NCBI RefSeq assembly: GCF_003011895.2
Contig: NZ_PXWF02000042.1
Coordinates: 20,001 to 83,289 of the forward strand
Reading direction: 5' to 3'
Length of the DNA: 63,289 bases
DNA from: Massilia glaciei
GTDB lineage: Bacteria; Pseudomonadota; Gammaproteobacteria; Burkholderiales; Burkholderiaceae_D
Part shown: in pieces, positions 25,871 to 34,948 of the stretch
How the letters are laid out: each line of letters begins with the position of its first letter
Position numbering within the stretch: the stretch's first letter is position 1
The notes under the pieces: model-generated
What the model saw: only the letters and a program-made list of their open reading frames with translations
What the model was told of the DNA's origin: nothing
Databases searched by the model: none
Made by a program: the position numbers and the translations under genes

Positions 25871-28800
25871 TTACGCTGCTTGCTTCTGTGTAATCTTGCC
25901 GAGCAGACGCGCTTGTTCCGCGCGGAACCCGGCGACCGCCTTCTCCTTCACGTGGCCGAAGCCGCGCACCTGCTCCGGCAGGTTCGCCAGCGCCACCGCC
26001 GTGGCCAGGGTGTCGGGCGTGAGCGTGGCGAGCTGGCCTTCGATCATGGCGCGGTATTCGACGATCAGCGCGCGCTCCATCTTACGCTCTTCGCTGTAGC
26101 CGAAGATGTCAAACGCGCCGCCGCGCAGGCCCTTGAGCTTGGCCAGCATGCGCAACGCGTGCCACATCCACGAGCCGAATTCCGCTTTGACGAGGTGGCC
26201 CTTGGCGTCCTTTTTGGACAACAGCGGCGGCGCCAGATTGAATTTGAGCGAAAAGTCGCCCTCGAACTGGGATTTCAGTTGTTCGACGAAGCGCCCGTCG
26301 GTGTACAGGCGCGCCACTTCGTACTCGTCCTTGTAGGCCATCAGCTTGAAGTAGTACTTGGCCACGGCGCTCGAGAGCTTGTTGCCCAGGCCCTGCGCGG
26401 TTTCGGCCGCGCGCACGCGCGCCACCAGATCGTTGTAGGTCCCGGCGTAGGCCGCGTCCTGGTACGCTGTGAGGAAGGCGGTGCGCTTCTGGATCACGTT
26501 CTCCAGGCTTTGCGGCATCTGCATTACGATCGCCTGGGTTGGCGTGGCGATTTTTTCAACGCGCTTGAGGTCGACCGCGGCGCGCCTGCCCCACAGGAAG
26601 CTGCGCTTGTTCGAGGCGATCGCCACGCCATTGAGTTCGATCGCGCGCAGCAGCGCCGCCTCGCCCAGCGGGATGCGGCCCTTCTGCCACGCGTAGCCGA
26701 GCATGAACAGGTTGGCCGCGATCGAGTCGCCCATCAGCGCGGTGGCGAGCTTGGTGGCGTCGATGAAGTCGGCCGCCGGCAGCGCCGGCGCGCCCACCGA
26801 TTCCTCGATCAGCGCGCGCACCTCGGCGACCGGATACTGCCAGTCGGCGTTCTGGGCGAAGGTGCCGGGCGGCTGCTCGTGCAGGTTGATGACGGCCAGC
26901 GTGCGGCCGGGGCGCATCTTCGAGACCGCGTCGTGGGCGCCGGCGGTGAGCATGTCGCAGCCGAGCACCAGGTCGGCCTCGCCGGTGGCGATGCGCTGGG
27001 CGCGCAGGTGGGCCGGCGACTTGGCCACCTTCACGTGCGAGGTCACCGAGCCGTTCTTCTGGCTCATGCCGGTCATGTCGAGCACCGAGGCGCCCTTGCC
27101 CTCGAGGTGGGCGGCCATGCCCATCAGCGCGCCGACGGTGATCACGCCGGTGCCGCCGATGCCGTTGATCAGGATGTTGTACGGCGCCTCGAGCGGCGGC
27201 AGCACCGGCTCGGGCAGGGCGCCGAAGCCGTCGTCCGCGTCGTTTTTGGCCACGCCCGCTTTCGATTTCTTGAGCGTGCCGCCCTCGACCGTGACAAAGC
27301 TCGGGCAGAAGCCCTTCACGCACGAGTAGTCCTTGTTGCAGGACGACTGGTCGATGGTGCGCTTGCGCCCGAATTCGGTCTCCTTGGGCAGGATCGAGGT
27401 GCAGTTCGACTGCACGCCGCAGTCGCCGCAGCCCTCGCACACGGCCTCGTTGATGACGATCCGCTTGTCCGGGTCGGGGAATTCGCCCTTCTTGCGGCGG
27501 CGCCGTTTTTCGGCCGCGCAGGTCTGGTCGTAGATCAGCACCGACACGCCGGCGATCTCGCGCAGTTCGCGCTGGACCGCGTCCATGTCCTTGCGGTCGT
27601 GCAGCGTCACGCTGGCCGGCAATGCGCCGCGATCAAGGTAGCGCGACAGGTCCTCGGTCACCAGCGCGATGCGCTTGACGCCCTCGGCCGCCATCTGCCG
27701 GGCGATCATCGGCACCGAGGTGATGCCGTCGACCGGCTGGCCGCCGGTCATCGCGACGGCGTCGTTGTAGAGGATCTTGTAGGTCATGTTGACCCTGGCC
27801 GCCACCGTGGCGCGGATCGCCAGGTAGCCCGAGTGGAAGTAGGTGCCGTCGCCGAGGTTCTGGAACACGTGTGGCACCTTCGAGAACGCGGCCTGGCCGA
27901 TCCACGGCGCGCCCTCGCCGCCCATGTGGGTGGTCAGCTTGTTCATCTCGGGGTAGATCGCGGTGGCCATCACGTGGCAGCCGATGCCGGCCAGCGCGAG
28001 GGAGCCGTCGGGGACCTTGGTCGAGGTGTTGTGCGGGCAGCCGGAGCAGTAGAACGCGGGGCGGAACGGGGTGTTGACGGCCTTTTTGAGGACCGCGTCC
28101 TTGGCGTCGAGGAACGCGAGGCGGTCGCGGATCTGGTCGCGGGTCTTCTGGTCGGTGACCAGCCGGCCCACGCGCGAGGCGATCACGCGCGCCACCTGCG
28201 AGACCGAGAAGTCGGCCTTGGAGGTGAGCAGCCATTCGCCGCGCGGGGCGACCCATTCGCCCTTTTCGTCGAACTTGCCGATCACGCGCGGGCGCACGTC
28301 GTCGCGCCAGTTGTAGAGCTGTTCCTTGAGCTGGTATTCGACGATCTGGCGCTTCTCCTCGACCACCAGGATCTCGTCGAGGCCCTGGGCGAATTCGCGC
28401 ACGCTGTCGGGCTCGAGCGGCCATGGCATGGCGACCTTGAACAGGCGCAGGCCGACCATGGCCGCCATCTGCTCGTCGATGCCGAGGTCCTCGAGCGCGT
28501 CGAGCACGTCGAGGTAGGATTTGCCCGAGGCGATGATGCCGAGCTTGGCGTCGGGGCTGTCGATGGTGACGTGGTTGAGTTTATTCTCGCGCGCGTAGGC
28601 CAGCGCCGCGTAGATCTTGAAGTCCTGCATCAGCGCCTCCTGCTTGCGCGCCTGCATGCCGAGCGGGTCCGACGACAGGCGCGTGTTCAGGCCGCCCTCG
28701 GGCATGACGAAGTCCCGCGGGATTTTCACCCGCACGCGGTGCGGGTCGGCGTCGACCGAGGCGCTCGACTCGACCGTGTCGGCGAGCGCCTTGAAGGCGA

Positions 28801-29383
28801 CGGTGCAGCCCGAAAAGCGCGACATGGCCCAGCCGTGCACGCCCAGGTCGAGGTATTCCTGCACATTGCACGGGTACAGCAGCGGGATCATCGAGGCCGA
28901 GAACAGGTGGTCGGACTGGTGCGGCAGGGTCGAGGAATAGGCGCCGTGGTCGTCGCCGGCGACCAGCAGCACGCCGCCGTGCTTCGCCGTGCCTGCGTGG
29001 TTCATGTGCTTGAAGACGTCTCCGCAGCGGTCCACGCCCGGGCCCTTGCCGTACCACATGGCGAACACGCCGTCGTAACTGGCCGGGCCGATCAGGTCGA
29101 CCGTCTGCGAGCCCCACACGGCGGTCGCGGCGAGGTCTTCGTTCACGCCCGGCACGAACTGCACGTGGTGCGCCTCGAGGTGGCCCCTGGCCTTCCACAG
29201 CGTCTCGTCGAGTCCGCCGAGCGGGGAGCCGCGGTAGCCCGAGATGAAGCCGGCCGTGTTGAGGCCGGCGGCGAGGTCGCGCTCGCGCTGGATCAGCGGC
29301 AGGCGCACCAGCGCCTGTATCCCCGACAGGAAGATGCTGCCGCTGCGGGCCGTGTACTTGTCGTCGAGGGTGGTCGTGGCCAT
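25871..29383 (-). CDS. indolepyruvate ferredoxin oxidoreductase, fused subunits
   Basis: 1170-aa iron-sulfur, thiamine-diphosphate 2-oxoacid oxidoreductase of the IorAB-fused type. It would oxidatively decarboxylate aryl or branched 2-oxoacids to acyl-CoA with ferredoxin as acceptor. The N-terminal pyrimidine-binding region starts FLSGIQALVRLPLIQRERD; a TPP-binding region carries CSGCPHNTS and GIGCHVMA; the [4Fe-4S] cysteines are CEGCGDCGVQSNC and CNKDYSCVKGFC; a gamma-type domain (NGIGGTGVITVGALMG) and a C-terminal helical region follow. The start MATTTLDDKYTARSG is chosen; 85 further upstream codons are proline/arginine-rich and probably untranslated. Its adjacency to icmF suggests the acyl-CoA products may feed that enzyme. 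Confidence 0.88.
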   Translation of the reverse strand: MATTTLDDKYTARSGSIFLSGIQALVRLPLIQRERDLAAGLNTAGFISGYRGSPLGGLDETLWKARGHLEAHHVQFVPGVNEDLAATAVWGSQTVDLIGPASYDGVFAMWYGKGPGVDRCGDVFKHMNHAGTAKHGGVLLVAGDDHGAYSSTLPHQSDHLFSASMIPLLYPCNVQEYLDLGVHGWAMSRFSGCTVAFKALADTVESSASVDADPHRVRVKIPRDFVMPEGGLNTRLSSDPLGMQARKQEALMQDFKIYAALAYARENKLNHVTIDSPDAKLGIIASGKSYLDVLDALEDLGIDEQMAAMVGLRLFKVAMPWPLEPDSVREFAQGLDEILVVEEKRQIVEYQLKEQLYNWRDDVRPRVIGKFDEKGEWVAPRGEWLLTSKADFSVSQVARVIASRVGRLVTDQKTRDQIRDRLAFLDAKDAVLKKAVNTPFRPAFYCSGCPHNTSTKVPDGSLALAGIGCHVMATAIYPEMNKLTTHMGGEGAPWIGQAAFSKVPHVFQNLGDGTYFHSGYLAIRATVAARVNMTYKILYNDAVAMTGGQPVDGITSVPMIARQMAAEGVKRIALVTEDLSRYLDRGALPASVTLHDRKDMDAVQRELREIAGVSVLIYDQTCAAEKRRRRKKGEFPDPDKRIVINEAVCEGCGDCGVQSNCTSILPKETEFGRKRTIDQSSCNKDYSCVKGFCPSFVTVEGGTLKKSKAGVAKNDADDGFGALPEPVLPPLEAPYNILINGIGGTGVITVGALMGMAAHLEGKGASVLDMTGMSQKNGSVTSHVKVAKSPAHLRAQRIATGEADLVLGCDMLTAGAHDAVSKMRPGRTLAVINLHEQPPGTFAQNADWQYPVAEVRALIEESVGAPALPAADFIDATKLATALMGDSIAANLFMLGYAWQKGRIPLGEAALLRAIELNGVAIASNKRSFLWGRRAAVDLKRVEKIATPTQAIVMQMPQSLENVIQKRTAFLTAYQDAAYAGTYNDLVARVRAAETAQGLGNKLSSAVAKYYFKLMAYKDEYEVARLYTDGRFVEQLKSQFEGDFSLKFNLAPPLLSKKDAKGHLVKAEFGSWMWHALRMLAKLKGLRGGAFDIFGYSEERKMERALIVEYRAMIEGQLATLTPDTLATAVALANLPEQVRGFGHVKEKAVAGFRAEQARLLGKITQKQAA

Positions 29384-29664
29384 GCGGCCCGGGACGTCCC
29401 GCGCGGTGGCGGGGGCGAAGGTGTCAGGCAAGAGTTGCTCCAAAAGTTGCTCCAAAATCGTGGTTCGGTCGTTCGCCCGCCACCGGCGGCGCCGGGTGGG
29501 CGCGGGAGGTGGAGGGGAGGGCGCCGCGGTGGGCGGCAAAATCAGGGTCGGGCGAAGTGTATGACCTTCCCGCCGGCGGGGGAAATACGGTTTTTGGATG
29601 GGGGTATAGGAAAAACTGATGGCCCTGGGCGGCGCCATTCAAATTTGTATGGAAGGCGCCTTGG

Positions 29665-30606
29665 CTATGCAGGAATGGATAGCAGGCGGGCGCCGAGCCA
29701 GGTGCCGCCACGGCACAGCTCGGCGGTGACCTCGAACACGAGCGCGCGCACCGCCGCCGCGGCGTTGGTCAGTGGAATGTTTCTAGATGAGCAAAGCAGG
29801 ACCGTGCGCGAGATCGGCGGGCTGTGGATCGGGCGCGCCAGCATCGCGCCGCGTTCGACCTCGGCCAGCATGGGCGCGAGCGGCAGGATGGTCGCGCCCA
29901 TGCCGGCCAAAATCGCCGACTTGAGGATCGCGATCGAGTTGATCTCGATCACCGTGCCCAGCGTCAGCCCGGCCGCGCGCGCCGCGCTTTCGACCTGCGG
30001 GCGCACGCCCTGGTGCTGGGCCGGCAGGATCAGGGTCGCGCCGAGCGCGGCGCGCAGGCTGACGGCGTCGCCCCCGGGCGCGCCGGCGGCGTCGGCGCGG
30101 CAGATGAACATGAGCTCCTCCTCGATCAGCGCGGTGCCGGAGAAGCCCGACAGCTGGCCGTCGTCGAACAGCACGGCCAGGTTGATGCGGCCCGACTTGA
30201 GCTGCTCGCCCAGGCTGCCCGACAGCTCCTCGGTCAGCTGCAGCGTGATCTCGGGGTAGCGCGCGCGCGCGGCCAGCAGCAGCGGCAGGGCCAGCGCGCC
30301 GGAAATGCTGTGCGGCAACCCCAACGTGACGCTGCCCGAGGGCCGGGTGGCCGACTGCACCACCGCCGCGCGGGCGTCGGCGACCTGTTTCAGGATCGCC
30401 TGGGCGTGTTCGTAGAACACCTTGCCGGCGTCGGTGCTGAGCACTCCCTGGGCCGAGCGGTGCAGCAGCTGCACCCCGAGGTCCTGCTCGAGCTGGCGCA
30501 GCTGCGCCGTCAGCGCCGGCTGGGCCACGTGCAGCACCAGCGCCGCGCGCGAGAGCGAGCCGTGGTCGACGATGGCGACGAAGTAGCGGAGCTGGCGCAG
30601 TTCCAT
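29665..30606 (-). CDS. LysR family transcriptional regulator
   Basis: 313-aa LysR-type regulator. The N-terminal winged HTH is canonical (MELRQLRYFVAIVDHGSLSRAALVLHVAQPALTAQLRQLEQDLG), and the effector domain resembles the Cbl/NAC-like subgroup (SVTLGLPHSISGALALPLLL, INSIAILKSAILAGMGATILP). It is on the same strand as, and upstream of, the indolepyruvate oxidoreductase gene, with a gap of about 280 bp that includes the non-conserved extension of that gene. It could regulate that gene, but the inducer is unknown. Confidence 0.9.
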   Translation of the reverse strand: MELRQLRYFVAIVDHGSLSRAALVLHVAQPALTAQLRQLEQDLGVQLLHRSAQGVLSTDAGKVFYEHAQAILKQVADARAAVVQSATRPSGSVTLGLPHSISGALALPLLLAARARYPEITLQLTEELSGSLGEQLKSGRINLAVLFDDGQLSGFSGTALIEEELMFICRADAAGAPGGDAVSLRAALGATLILPAQHQGVRPQVESAARAAGLTLGTVIEINSIAILKSAILAGMGATILPLAPMLAEVERGAMLARPIHSPPISRTVLLCSSRNIPLTNAAAAVRALVFEVTAELCRGGTWLGARLLSIPA

Positions 30607-30646
30607 GGTTTGCGTGGGGGAGTGGCGGGGCGGGGCCGCGCCGCTC

Positions 30647-31684
30647 CTAGAAAAACTCGGCGGTGTCGTTCGAGGCGACCGCCGTCAGCAAGCCCCCGGC
30701 GACGAGCTGCTCGTAGTCGCACACCTGGTTGCGGCCGTGGCTCTTGGCGTAGTACAGCGCCTGGTCGGCGCGCCCGAGCGTGATCACGGGCGACTCGTAG
30801 GCGCTGATGCTGACGAAACCGACACTGACGGTGACCCGTCCGACCTGCGGGAAGTCGTGCGCCTCGACGTTGGTGCGGAAGCGGTCGATGATGTTGCGCG
30901 CGCTGTCGAGCCTGGTCGAGCGCAGCAGCACGACGAACTCCTCGCCGCCGAAGCGGAACACGCGGTCGTTGGCGCGGAACGAGGACTGCATCAGGTTGGC
31001 GATCAGGATCAGCACCTCGTCGCCGTACAGGTGGCCGAACTTGTCGTTGACGAGCTTGAAATGGTCGACGTCGACCACGGCGAGCCACTGCCGCTCGAGG
31101 TCGGACGGGTGGCGCCGCTCCGGCGCCGGCGCGGCGGCCTCGGCCTCGCTCGAGGCCTGCAGCATCTTGGCCAGCTGGTCGTCGAAGGTCTTCCGGTTGA
31201 GCAGGCCGGTCAGCGAGTCGCGCTCGCTGTAGTCGAGCAGGTTCTGGAAATTGCGGTAGACGCTGACGATGCCGCCGATGACGTGGATGGTGTCGGCGCT
31301 GTAAGGGGTCGGGTGCATGATCTCGAGGCAGGTGTCGGCCTTGTCGCCGAACCAGATCGGCAGCCACAGGGTCAGCTTGCCTTCGCCCGAGACCGCCTGC
31401 GCGCTGGTGCCGTGGCGCGCGATGCAGTCGGCCAGCTCGGGATAGGCGCCGAGCGGCTCGCCCGGCAGGTTCGGGTCGGGCTGCTCTTCGACGCGCGCGG
31501 CGCCGCCGGCGCAGATGATCGCGCGCGAGCGCACATACTGCTGGCCACGCACGGTGGTGATCGACAGCACCCGCGTCTGCGAGGCGCCCGCGAGCTCCTG
31601 CACGGCCGCCATCACGGACACGTCGAGCATCGTGTGATCGCGGTGGCCGGTCATGTCCACCATGTGTTTCAGAAGGGAATCCAT
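30647..31684 (-). CDS. GGDEF domain diguanylate cyclase
   Basis: 345-aa protein. The N-terminal ~150 residues look like a GAF/PAS-type sensor (VLSITTVRGQQYVRSRAIICAG..., LTLWLPIWFGDKADTCLEIM). A GGDEF domain follows (SERDSLTGLLNRKTFDDQL ... VFRFGGEEFVVLL) with the active GGEEF signature, so it should make cyclic di-GMP. It is soluble, without membrane segments. It sits beside the Tad pilus locus (divergent), so cyclic di-GMP control of surface attachment is a reasonable inference. No I-site RxxD five residues before GGEEF is evident. Confidence 0.9.
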   Translation of the reverse strand: MDSLLKHMVDMTGHRDHTMLDVSVMAAVQELAGASQTRVLSITTVRGQQYVRSRAIICAGGAARVEEQPDPNLPGEPLGAYPELADCIARHGTSAQAVSGEGKLTLWLPIWFGDKADTCLEIMHPTPYSADTIHVIGGIVSVYRNFQNLLDYSERDSLTGLLNRKTFDDQLAKMLQASSEAEAAAPAPERRHPSDLERQWLAVVDVDHFKLVNDKFGHLYGDEVLILIANLMQSSFRANDRVFRFGGEEFVVLLRSTRLDSARNIIDRFRTNVEAHDFPQVGRVTVSVGFVSISAYESPVITLGRADQALYYAKSHGRNQVCDYEQLVAGGLLTAVASNDTAEFF

Positions 31685-32160
31685 GTCATTCTCAGCAAGG
31701 TAATCGAGCCACTACCGCGTAGCCTGCGGATGTGCGGTTTAACGTTTTGCCATTGATGCTGCAAGACTATCTGTCGGCGGGAGGCAAGCCCGTGCAGGAT
31801 AAAGGCTTTTGACCGCACTGGCAATGTAAGTTGCGCGGTCGGTTTTACATTCTCCCGACCTGATTCTACAGTCGTGCGGGCGCTTGCGACGGGGGCGGTG
31901 AGGATTTTGTCGTTCGCCATCCACAGTCGGGCCCGCACGGCAACCCCGAGCCCGGTTTGCGCAACATTCGGCCCGAATCGAATGATGCTGCCGAGGAAAT
32001 TTGCGTGATATCAATTTATTAATGCGCGTAGTCCTTATAGTCAATCCAATGGCGCCGCACATGAAGGAAGGCAAGAAATTCTTCGGCGGCAAACGACGCG
32101 GGCCCGGTCGTTCCGGCGGCACCAGGGCATTTATTTTCTCCACCTAAAAAGGAGTTTGTC
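31685..32160. other. 476-bp leader region of the Tad locus
   Basis: No gene is convincing. The right part (about 31997-32054) is a leader that recurs before the second flp gene, with the shared stretch GTCCTTATAGTCAATCCAAT. An A/G-rich AAAAAGGAG ribosome-binding site immediately precedes flp1. The main Tad promoter is expected here and probably lies in or before the repeated leader. Confidence 0.5.
31997..32054 (+). repeat. flp leader repeat, copy 1
   Basis: About 57 bp that recur at 32500-32556 before the second flp: ATCAATTTATT, then the 20-bp exact core GTCCTTATAGTCAATCCAAT, then GGCGC. Preservation outside the coding sequence suggests a promoter or regulatory element duplicated with the gene. 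Confidence 0.65.
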
Positions 32161-32340
32161 ATGAGCAAATTCACCTCCGCAGTAAAAACCTTCGTGGCTG
32201 ACGAAAATGGCGTGACGGCCATCGAATACGGCCTCATCGCCGCCTTGATCGCCACCGCGCTGATCACTGCCGTCGGCTATGTCACCCTCGGCCTGTCCAC
32301 GGCGTTCTCGAAAATCCAGACAAAAATGTCCATTCCCTGA
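32161..32340 (+). CDS. flp: Flp family type IVb pilin (copy 1)
   Basis: 59-aa prepilin, too short for most gene callers. It has a short leader (MSKFTSAVKTFVADENG) cleaved after the glycine, the Flp mature motif VTAIEYGLIAALIATALI and a short tail (GLSTAFSKIQTKMSIP). Glu-Tyr at mature positions 5-6 is the Flp hallmark. It is the major structural subunit candidate of the Tad pilus, processed by the CpaA-type peptidase encoded downstream. It is preceded by AAAAAGGAG, a strong ribosome-binding site. Confidence 0.92.
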   Translation: MSKFTSAVKTFVADENGVTAIEYGLIAALIATALITAVGYVTLGLSTAFSKIQTKMSIP

Positions 32341-32499
32341 TCCGGGACGTGTGCCGCTTTCCGGACAGGGCCCTGCCCGGGAAGCATTCGCCGCCGCGCG
32401 AAAAACCCCCTCCTCCGCCCCCCCTTCCAGCGATGCGCCGCCGGCGCCGACTGTCCGAATTGCTCAACAAAGTCCCAAATGCAAATAATGCCTTCGGGT

Positions 32500-32556
32500 A
32501 AATTTGTCGCGCATCAATTTATTGAATTTGAGCAGTCCTTATAGTCAATCCAATGG
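32500..32556 (+). repeat. flp leader repeat, copy 2
   Basis: Second copy of the leader described at 31997-32054, here 63 bp before the second flp start instead of 106 bp. The identical core GTCCTTATAGTCAATCCAAT is at about 32534-32553. Confidence 0.65.
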
Positions 32557-32618
32557 CGCGCCGGTCTTGGCCGGCTGCCAGGACCGGTTCTTTTTCTCAT
32601 CCCCAACAGGAGCTCTTC

Positions 32619-32801
32619 ATGAAAAAATTTATCTCCGCCACAAAAACCTTTATGGCCGACGAGGGTGGCGTGACGGCCATCGAGTACGGCCTGATCGCCG
32701 CCTTGATCGCAACCGCGCTGATCACGGCCGTCGGCTACATCACGCTCGGCCTGAGCACGGCATTCTCGAAAATTCAGACGGTGATGCAAAGCATTCCCTG
32801 A
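32619..32801 (+). CDS. flp: Flp family type IVb pilin (copy 2)
   Basis: 60-aa Flp prepilin nearly identical to the preceding copy in its hydrophobic core (GVTAIEYGLIAALIATALITAVGY), differing in the leader (MKKFISATKTFMADEGG) and the tail (TVMQSIP). The start has an AGGAGCTCTTC ribosome-binding region; the longer upstream frame is not conserved. With its repeated leader it looks like a recent tandem duplication. One copy may supply most pilin, or the two may form mixed fibres. Confidence 0.92.
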   Translation: MKKFISATKTFMADEGGVTAIEYGLIAALIATALITAVGYITLGLSTAFSKIQTVMQSIP

Positions 32802-32815
32802 ACCATCGTTCGGCC

Positions 32816-32853
32816 GCTTCCCCGGCCTGCGCGGCCCGGGAGGCTTTTTTTTT
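32816..32853 (+). terminator. intrinsic terminator or attenuator after the flp genes
   Basis: A GC-rich hairpin (GCTTCCCCGGCC...GGCCCGGGAGGC, imperfect) is followed by nine T (32845-32853). It lies just after the second flp and before cpaA. Partial termination here would make pilin mRNA much more abundant than the assembly genes, a common arrangement in Tad loci. Confidence 0.75.
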
Positions 32854-32873
32854 ACTGTCATCGAAAGCGCGCC

Positions 32874-33407
32874 ATGTCAATTCCCATCTTGCTCGACCTG
32901 TCCATGCTGGCGCTGGTGACGGCGGCCGGCGTGCAGGATCTTTTGCAACGGCGCATCGCGAACCGTCTGGTCGGTATTTTTTCGCTGCTTGCGCTGGGCC
33001 TGCACCTGGCGGCGGGCGGCTTCGCCGCGGCTTGGTCGAACTGGGCCTGCGGCGCGGCCACCGGACTGGCGCTGTTCCTCCCCCTTTATATGTTGCGCGG
33101 CATGGCCGGCGGCGACGTCAAATTGATGGCCGCCGTGGGCGCCTTCGCCGGCCCCGCGCTCGCGCTCAAGATCGCGCTGGCCACGTTTTGCATCGGCGGC
33201 GTGATGGCGCTGGTGATCGTGCTCGCGCGCGGCCGCGTGCGAGACCTGCTGACCAATCTGGCGGCCCTGCTGCGGCCGTTGTTCATGCGCCTGGCGGGCA
33301 TGTCGTCCGCGATCGAACCGCTGCCGGCGGCCAGCGTCGGCAACATGCCTTACGGCCTGGCAATAGCACTGGGAACCATGCTCATGTTGTCCATGCGCCA
33401 AGCGTGA
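32874..33407 (+). CDS. cpaA: Flp prepilin peptidase (CpaA/TadV type)
   Basis: 177-aa polytopic aspartic peptidase of the A24 family that cleaves and may methylate Flp and the TadE/F pseudopilins. The two catalytic aspartates are recognisable: the first in GVQDLLQRRIAN and the second in GGDVKLMAAVG. It lacks the long cytoplasmic zinc domain of PilD, as usual for TadV. It acts in the inner membrane. It is separated from flp2 by a terminator-like hairpin. Confidence 0.9.
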   Translation: MSIPILLDLSMLALVTAAGVQDLLQRRIANRLVGIFSLLALGLHLAAGGFAAAWSNWACGAATGLALFLPLYMLRGMAGGDVKLMAAVGAFAGPALALKIALATFCIGGVMALVIVLARGRVRDLLTNLAALLRPLFMRLAGMSSAIEPLPAASVGNMPYGLAIALGTMLMLSMRQA

Positions 33408-33511
33408 TTTTGCTGCACGGCCTTATTTGCTTTTCATCAAAAATGCCCGCTGTCCGCTTCGTTAAGATGAATTTATACCTTCTGGAAACAGCGTAGCGCT
33501 TTACAGGGAGA

Positions 33512-34948
33512 ATGGAAATGATCGAGGCCGAATCGACGGCGACCGCCACGGCGGCGGCAGGCAGGGTGCGCGGCCAGGGGCAGGCGCTTGACGACCTCGC
33601 CGCCATCCTGCCGCCGCAACCGAAGACGGTGCGCGACAGCGGCCTGGAACGCTCCCTGATCGTCGAGCTCATCGCCAAGTCCATGCACATCGGCGGCAAG
33701 ACCCACCTGCCGGTGCTGGTGGGGCGCCTCAAGTTGTCGATCAACGTGCTGCGCGAGGTGCTCGACGGGATGGTCGCCGAGCAGATGGTCGAGGTGGCCT
33801 GGCGCGGCGAGTCCGAACTCGACGTGCAGTACCAGCTGACCTCGGTCGGCAAGCTGTGCGCGCTCGAATACCAGGCGCGCTGCCGCTACGCCGGCCCAGC
33901 CCCGGTCACGCTGGCGGCCTACCGCGAGGTCGCGCAGCGCCAGTCGTGCCGCCATCCGCAGGCGGCCCACCTGCGCGCCCCCGAGCTGGCCGCCGCGCTG
34001 GCCGACGACGGGCTCGAGCCGGCCGTGCGCGACATGATCGGCGCGGCCATGCACGCCGGCCGCCCGCTGCTGCTGTTCGGGCCCTCGGGCAGCGGCAAGA
34101 CCACGCTGGCGCGCAAGCTCGGGCGCATGCAGCAGGGGGTGGTGGCGGTGCCGTACGCGATCCTGGTCGGCCAGCAGATCATCGCCTTCCACGATCCGGT
34201 GGTGCACCAGCCGCCCTCGCCGCTGCTGGCGCGCCAGGCCGAGGAGCGCCGCAGCGTAGACACGCGCTGGGCGCTGTGCCAGCGCCCCGTGGTCCAGGTC
34301 GGCGCCGAGCTGACCCCCGACATGCTCGACCTGCGCTACGACGAGGCCGGCGGGGTCTACCACGCGCCGCCGCACTTCATGGCCAACGGCGGCATGCTCG
34401 TGGTCGACGACCTGGGCCGCCAGCGCATGTCGAGCGGCGATTTGCTCAACCGCTGGACCGGGCCGCTCGACCTCGGCGTCGACCAGCTGACCATGCACGG
34501 CGGGCACAAGGTCAGCGTGCCGTTCGACGCCACCCTGGTGCTGGCGACCAACCTGGCGCCCCATCTGCTGCTTGACGACTCGTTCCTGCGCCGGATCGGC
34601 TACAAGGTCCACATCGGCCCGCTCAGCGAGGCCAGCTACCGCAACCTGTTCCGCCACCAGTGCCGCGGCATGCGCATCGTGTTCGACGAGGCCGTGCTCG
34701 ACCACCTGGTCAAGCGCCTGCATGCGGCCACCGGCAAGGCGCTGCTGGCGAGCTACCCGCGCGAGCTGCTCGGGCGCATCGACGACTTTGCCGGCTACAC
34801 CGGCATCGCCCCCCGCCTGACCGTGGCCGCCCTCGAGCAGGCCTGGGTCAGCATGTTCGCCGGCGGCACCGCCGGCGCCGCCTCACCGTCGCAGCCGCCG
34901 GCCCAGTTCAAGGCCGTCGCCAGCGACATCCTGTCGGAGAAGATCTGA
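33512..34948 (+). CDS. AAA+ ATPase of the Tad locus
   Basis: 478-aa protein with a winged-helix-like N-terminal region (LIVELIAKSMHIGGKTHLPVLVGRLKLSINVLREVLDGMV) and a central AAA+ ATPase: Walker A GPSGSGKTT (Lys196), Walker B MLVVDD, a sensor-1-like LATNLAP and a C-terminal lid. It is distinct from the secretion ATPase TadA and from TadZ. The AAA+ part resembles MoxR/Mg-chelatase-type remodelling ATPases. It sits between cpaA and cpaB and overlaps cpaB by 1 bp, so it is part of the pilus operon. The role is unknown; regulation or chaperoning of assembly is an inference. The start has a GGGAGA ribosome-binding site. Confidence 0.75.
   Translation: MEMIEAESTATATAAAGRVRGQGQALDDLAAILPPQPKTVRDSGLERSLIVELIAKSMHIGGKTHLPVLVGRLKLSINVLREVLDGMVAEQMVEVAWRGESELDVQYQLTSVGKLCALEYQARCRYAGPAPVTLAAYREVAQRQSCRHPQAAHLRAPELAAALADDGLEPAVRDMIGAAMHAGRPLLLFGPSGSGKTTLARKLGRMQQGVVAVPYAILVGQQIIAFHDPVVHQPPSPLLARQAEERRSVDTRWALCQRPVVQVGAELTPDMLDLRYDEAGGVYHAPPHFMANGGMLVVDDLGRQRMSSGDLLNRWTGPLDLGVDQLTMHGGHKVSVPFDATLVLATNLAPHLLLDDSFLRRIGYKVHIGPLSEASYRNLFRHQCRGMRIVFDEAVLDHLVKRLHAATGKALLASYPRELLGRIDDFAGYTGIAPRLTVAALEQAWVSMFAGGTAGAASPSQPPAQFKAVASDILSEKI

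Noticed and set aside
25859-30259. Even longer plus-strand open frame (over 1,400 codons)
   Set aside because: Antisense to the indolepyruvate oxidoreductase and LysR genes. Low-complexity His/Val/Arg composition and no recognisable domain.
31739-32267. Minus-strand frames across the Tad leader and flp1
   Set aside because: No family features. They overlap the certain flp1 gene and its duplicated leader.
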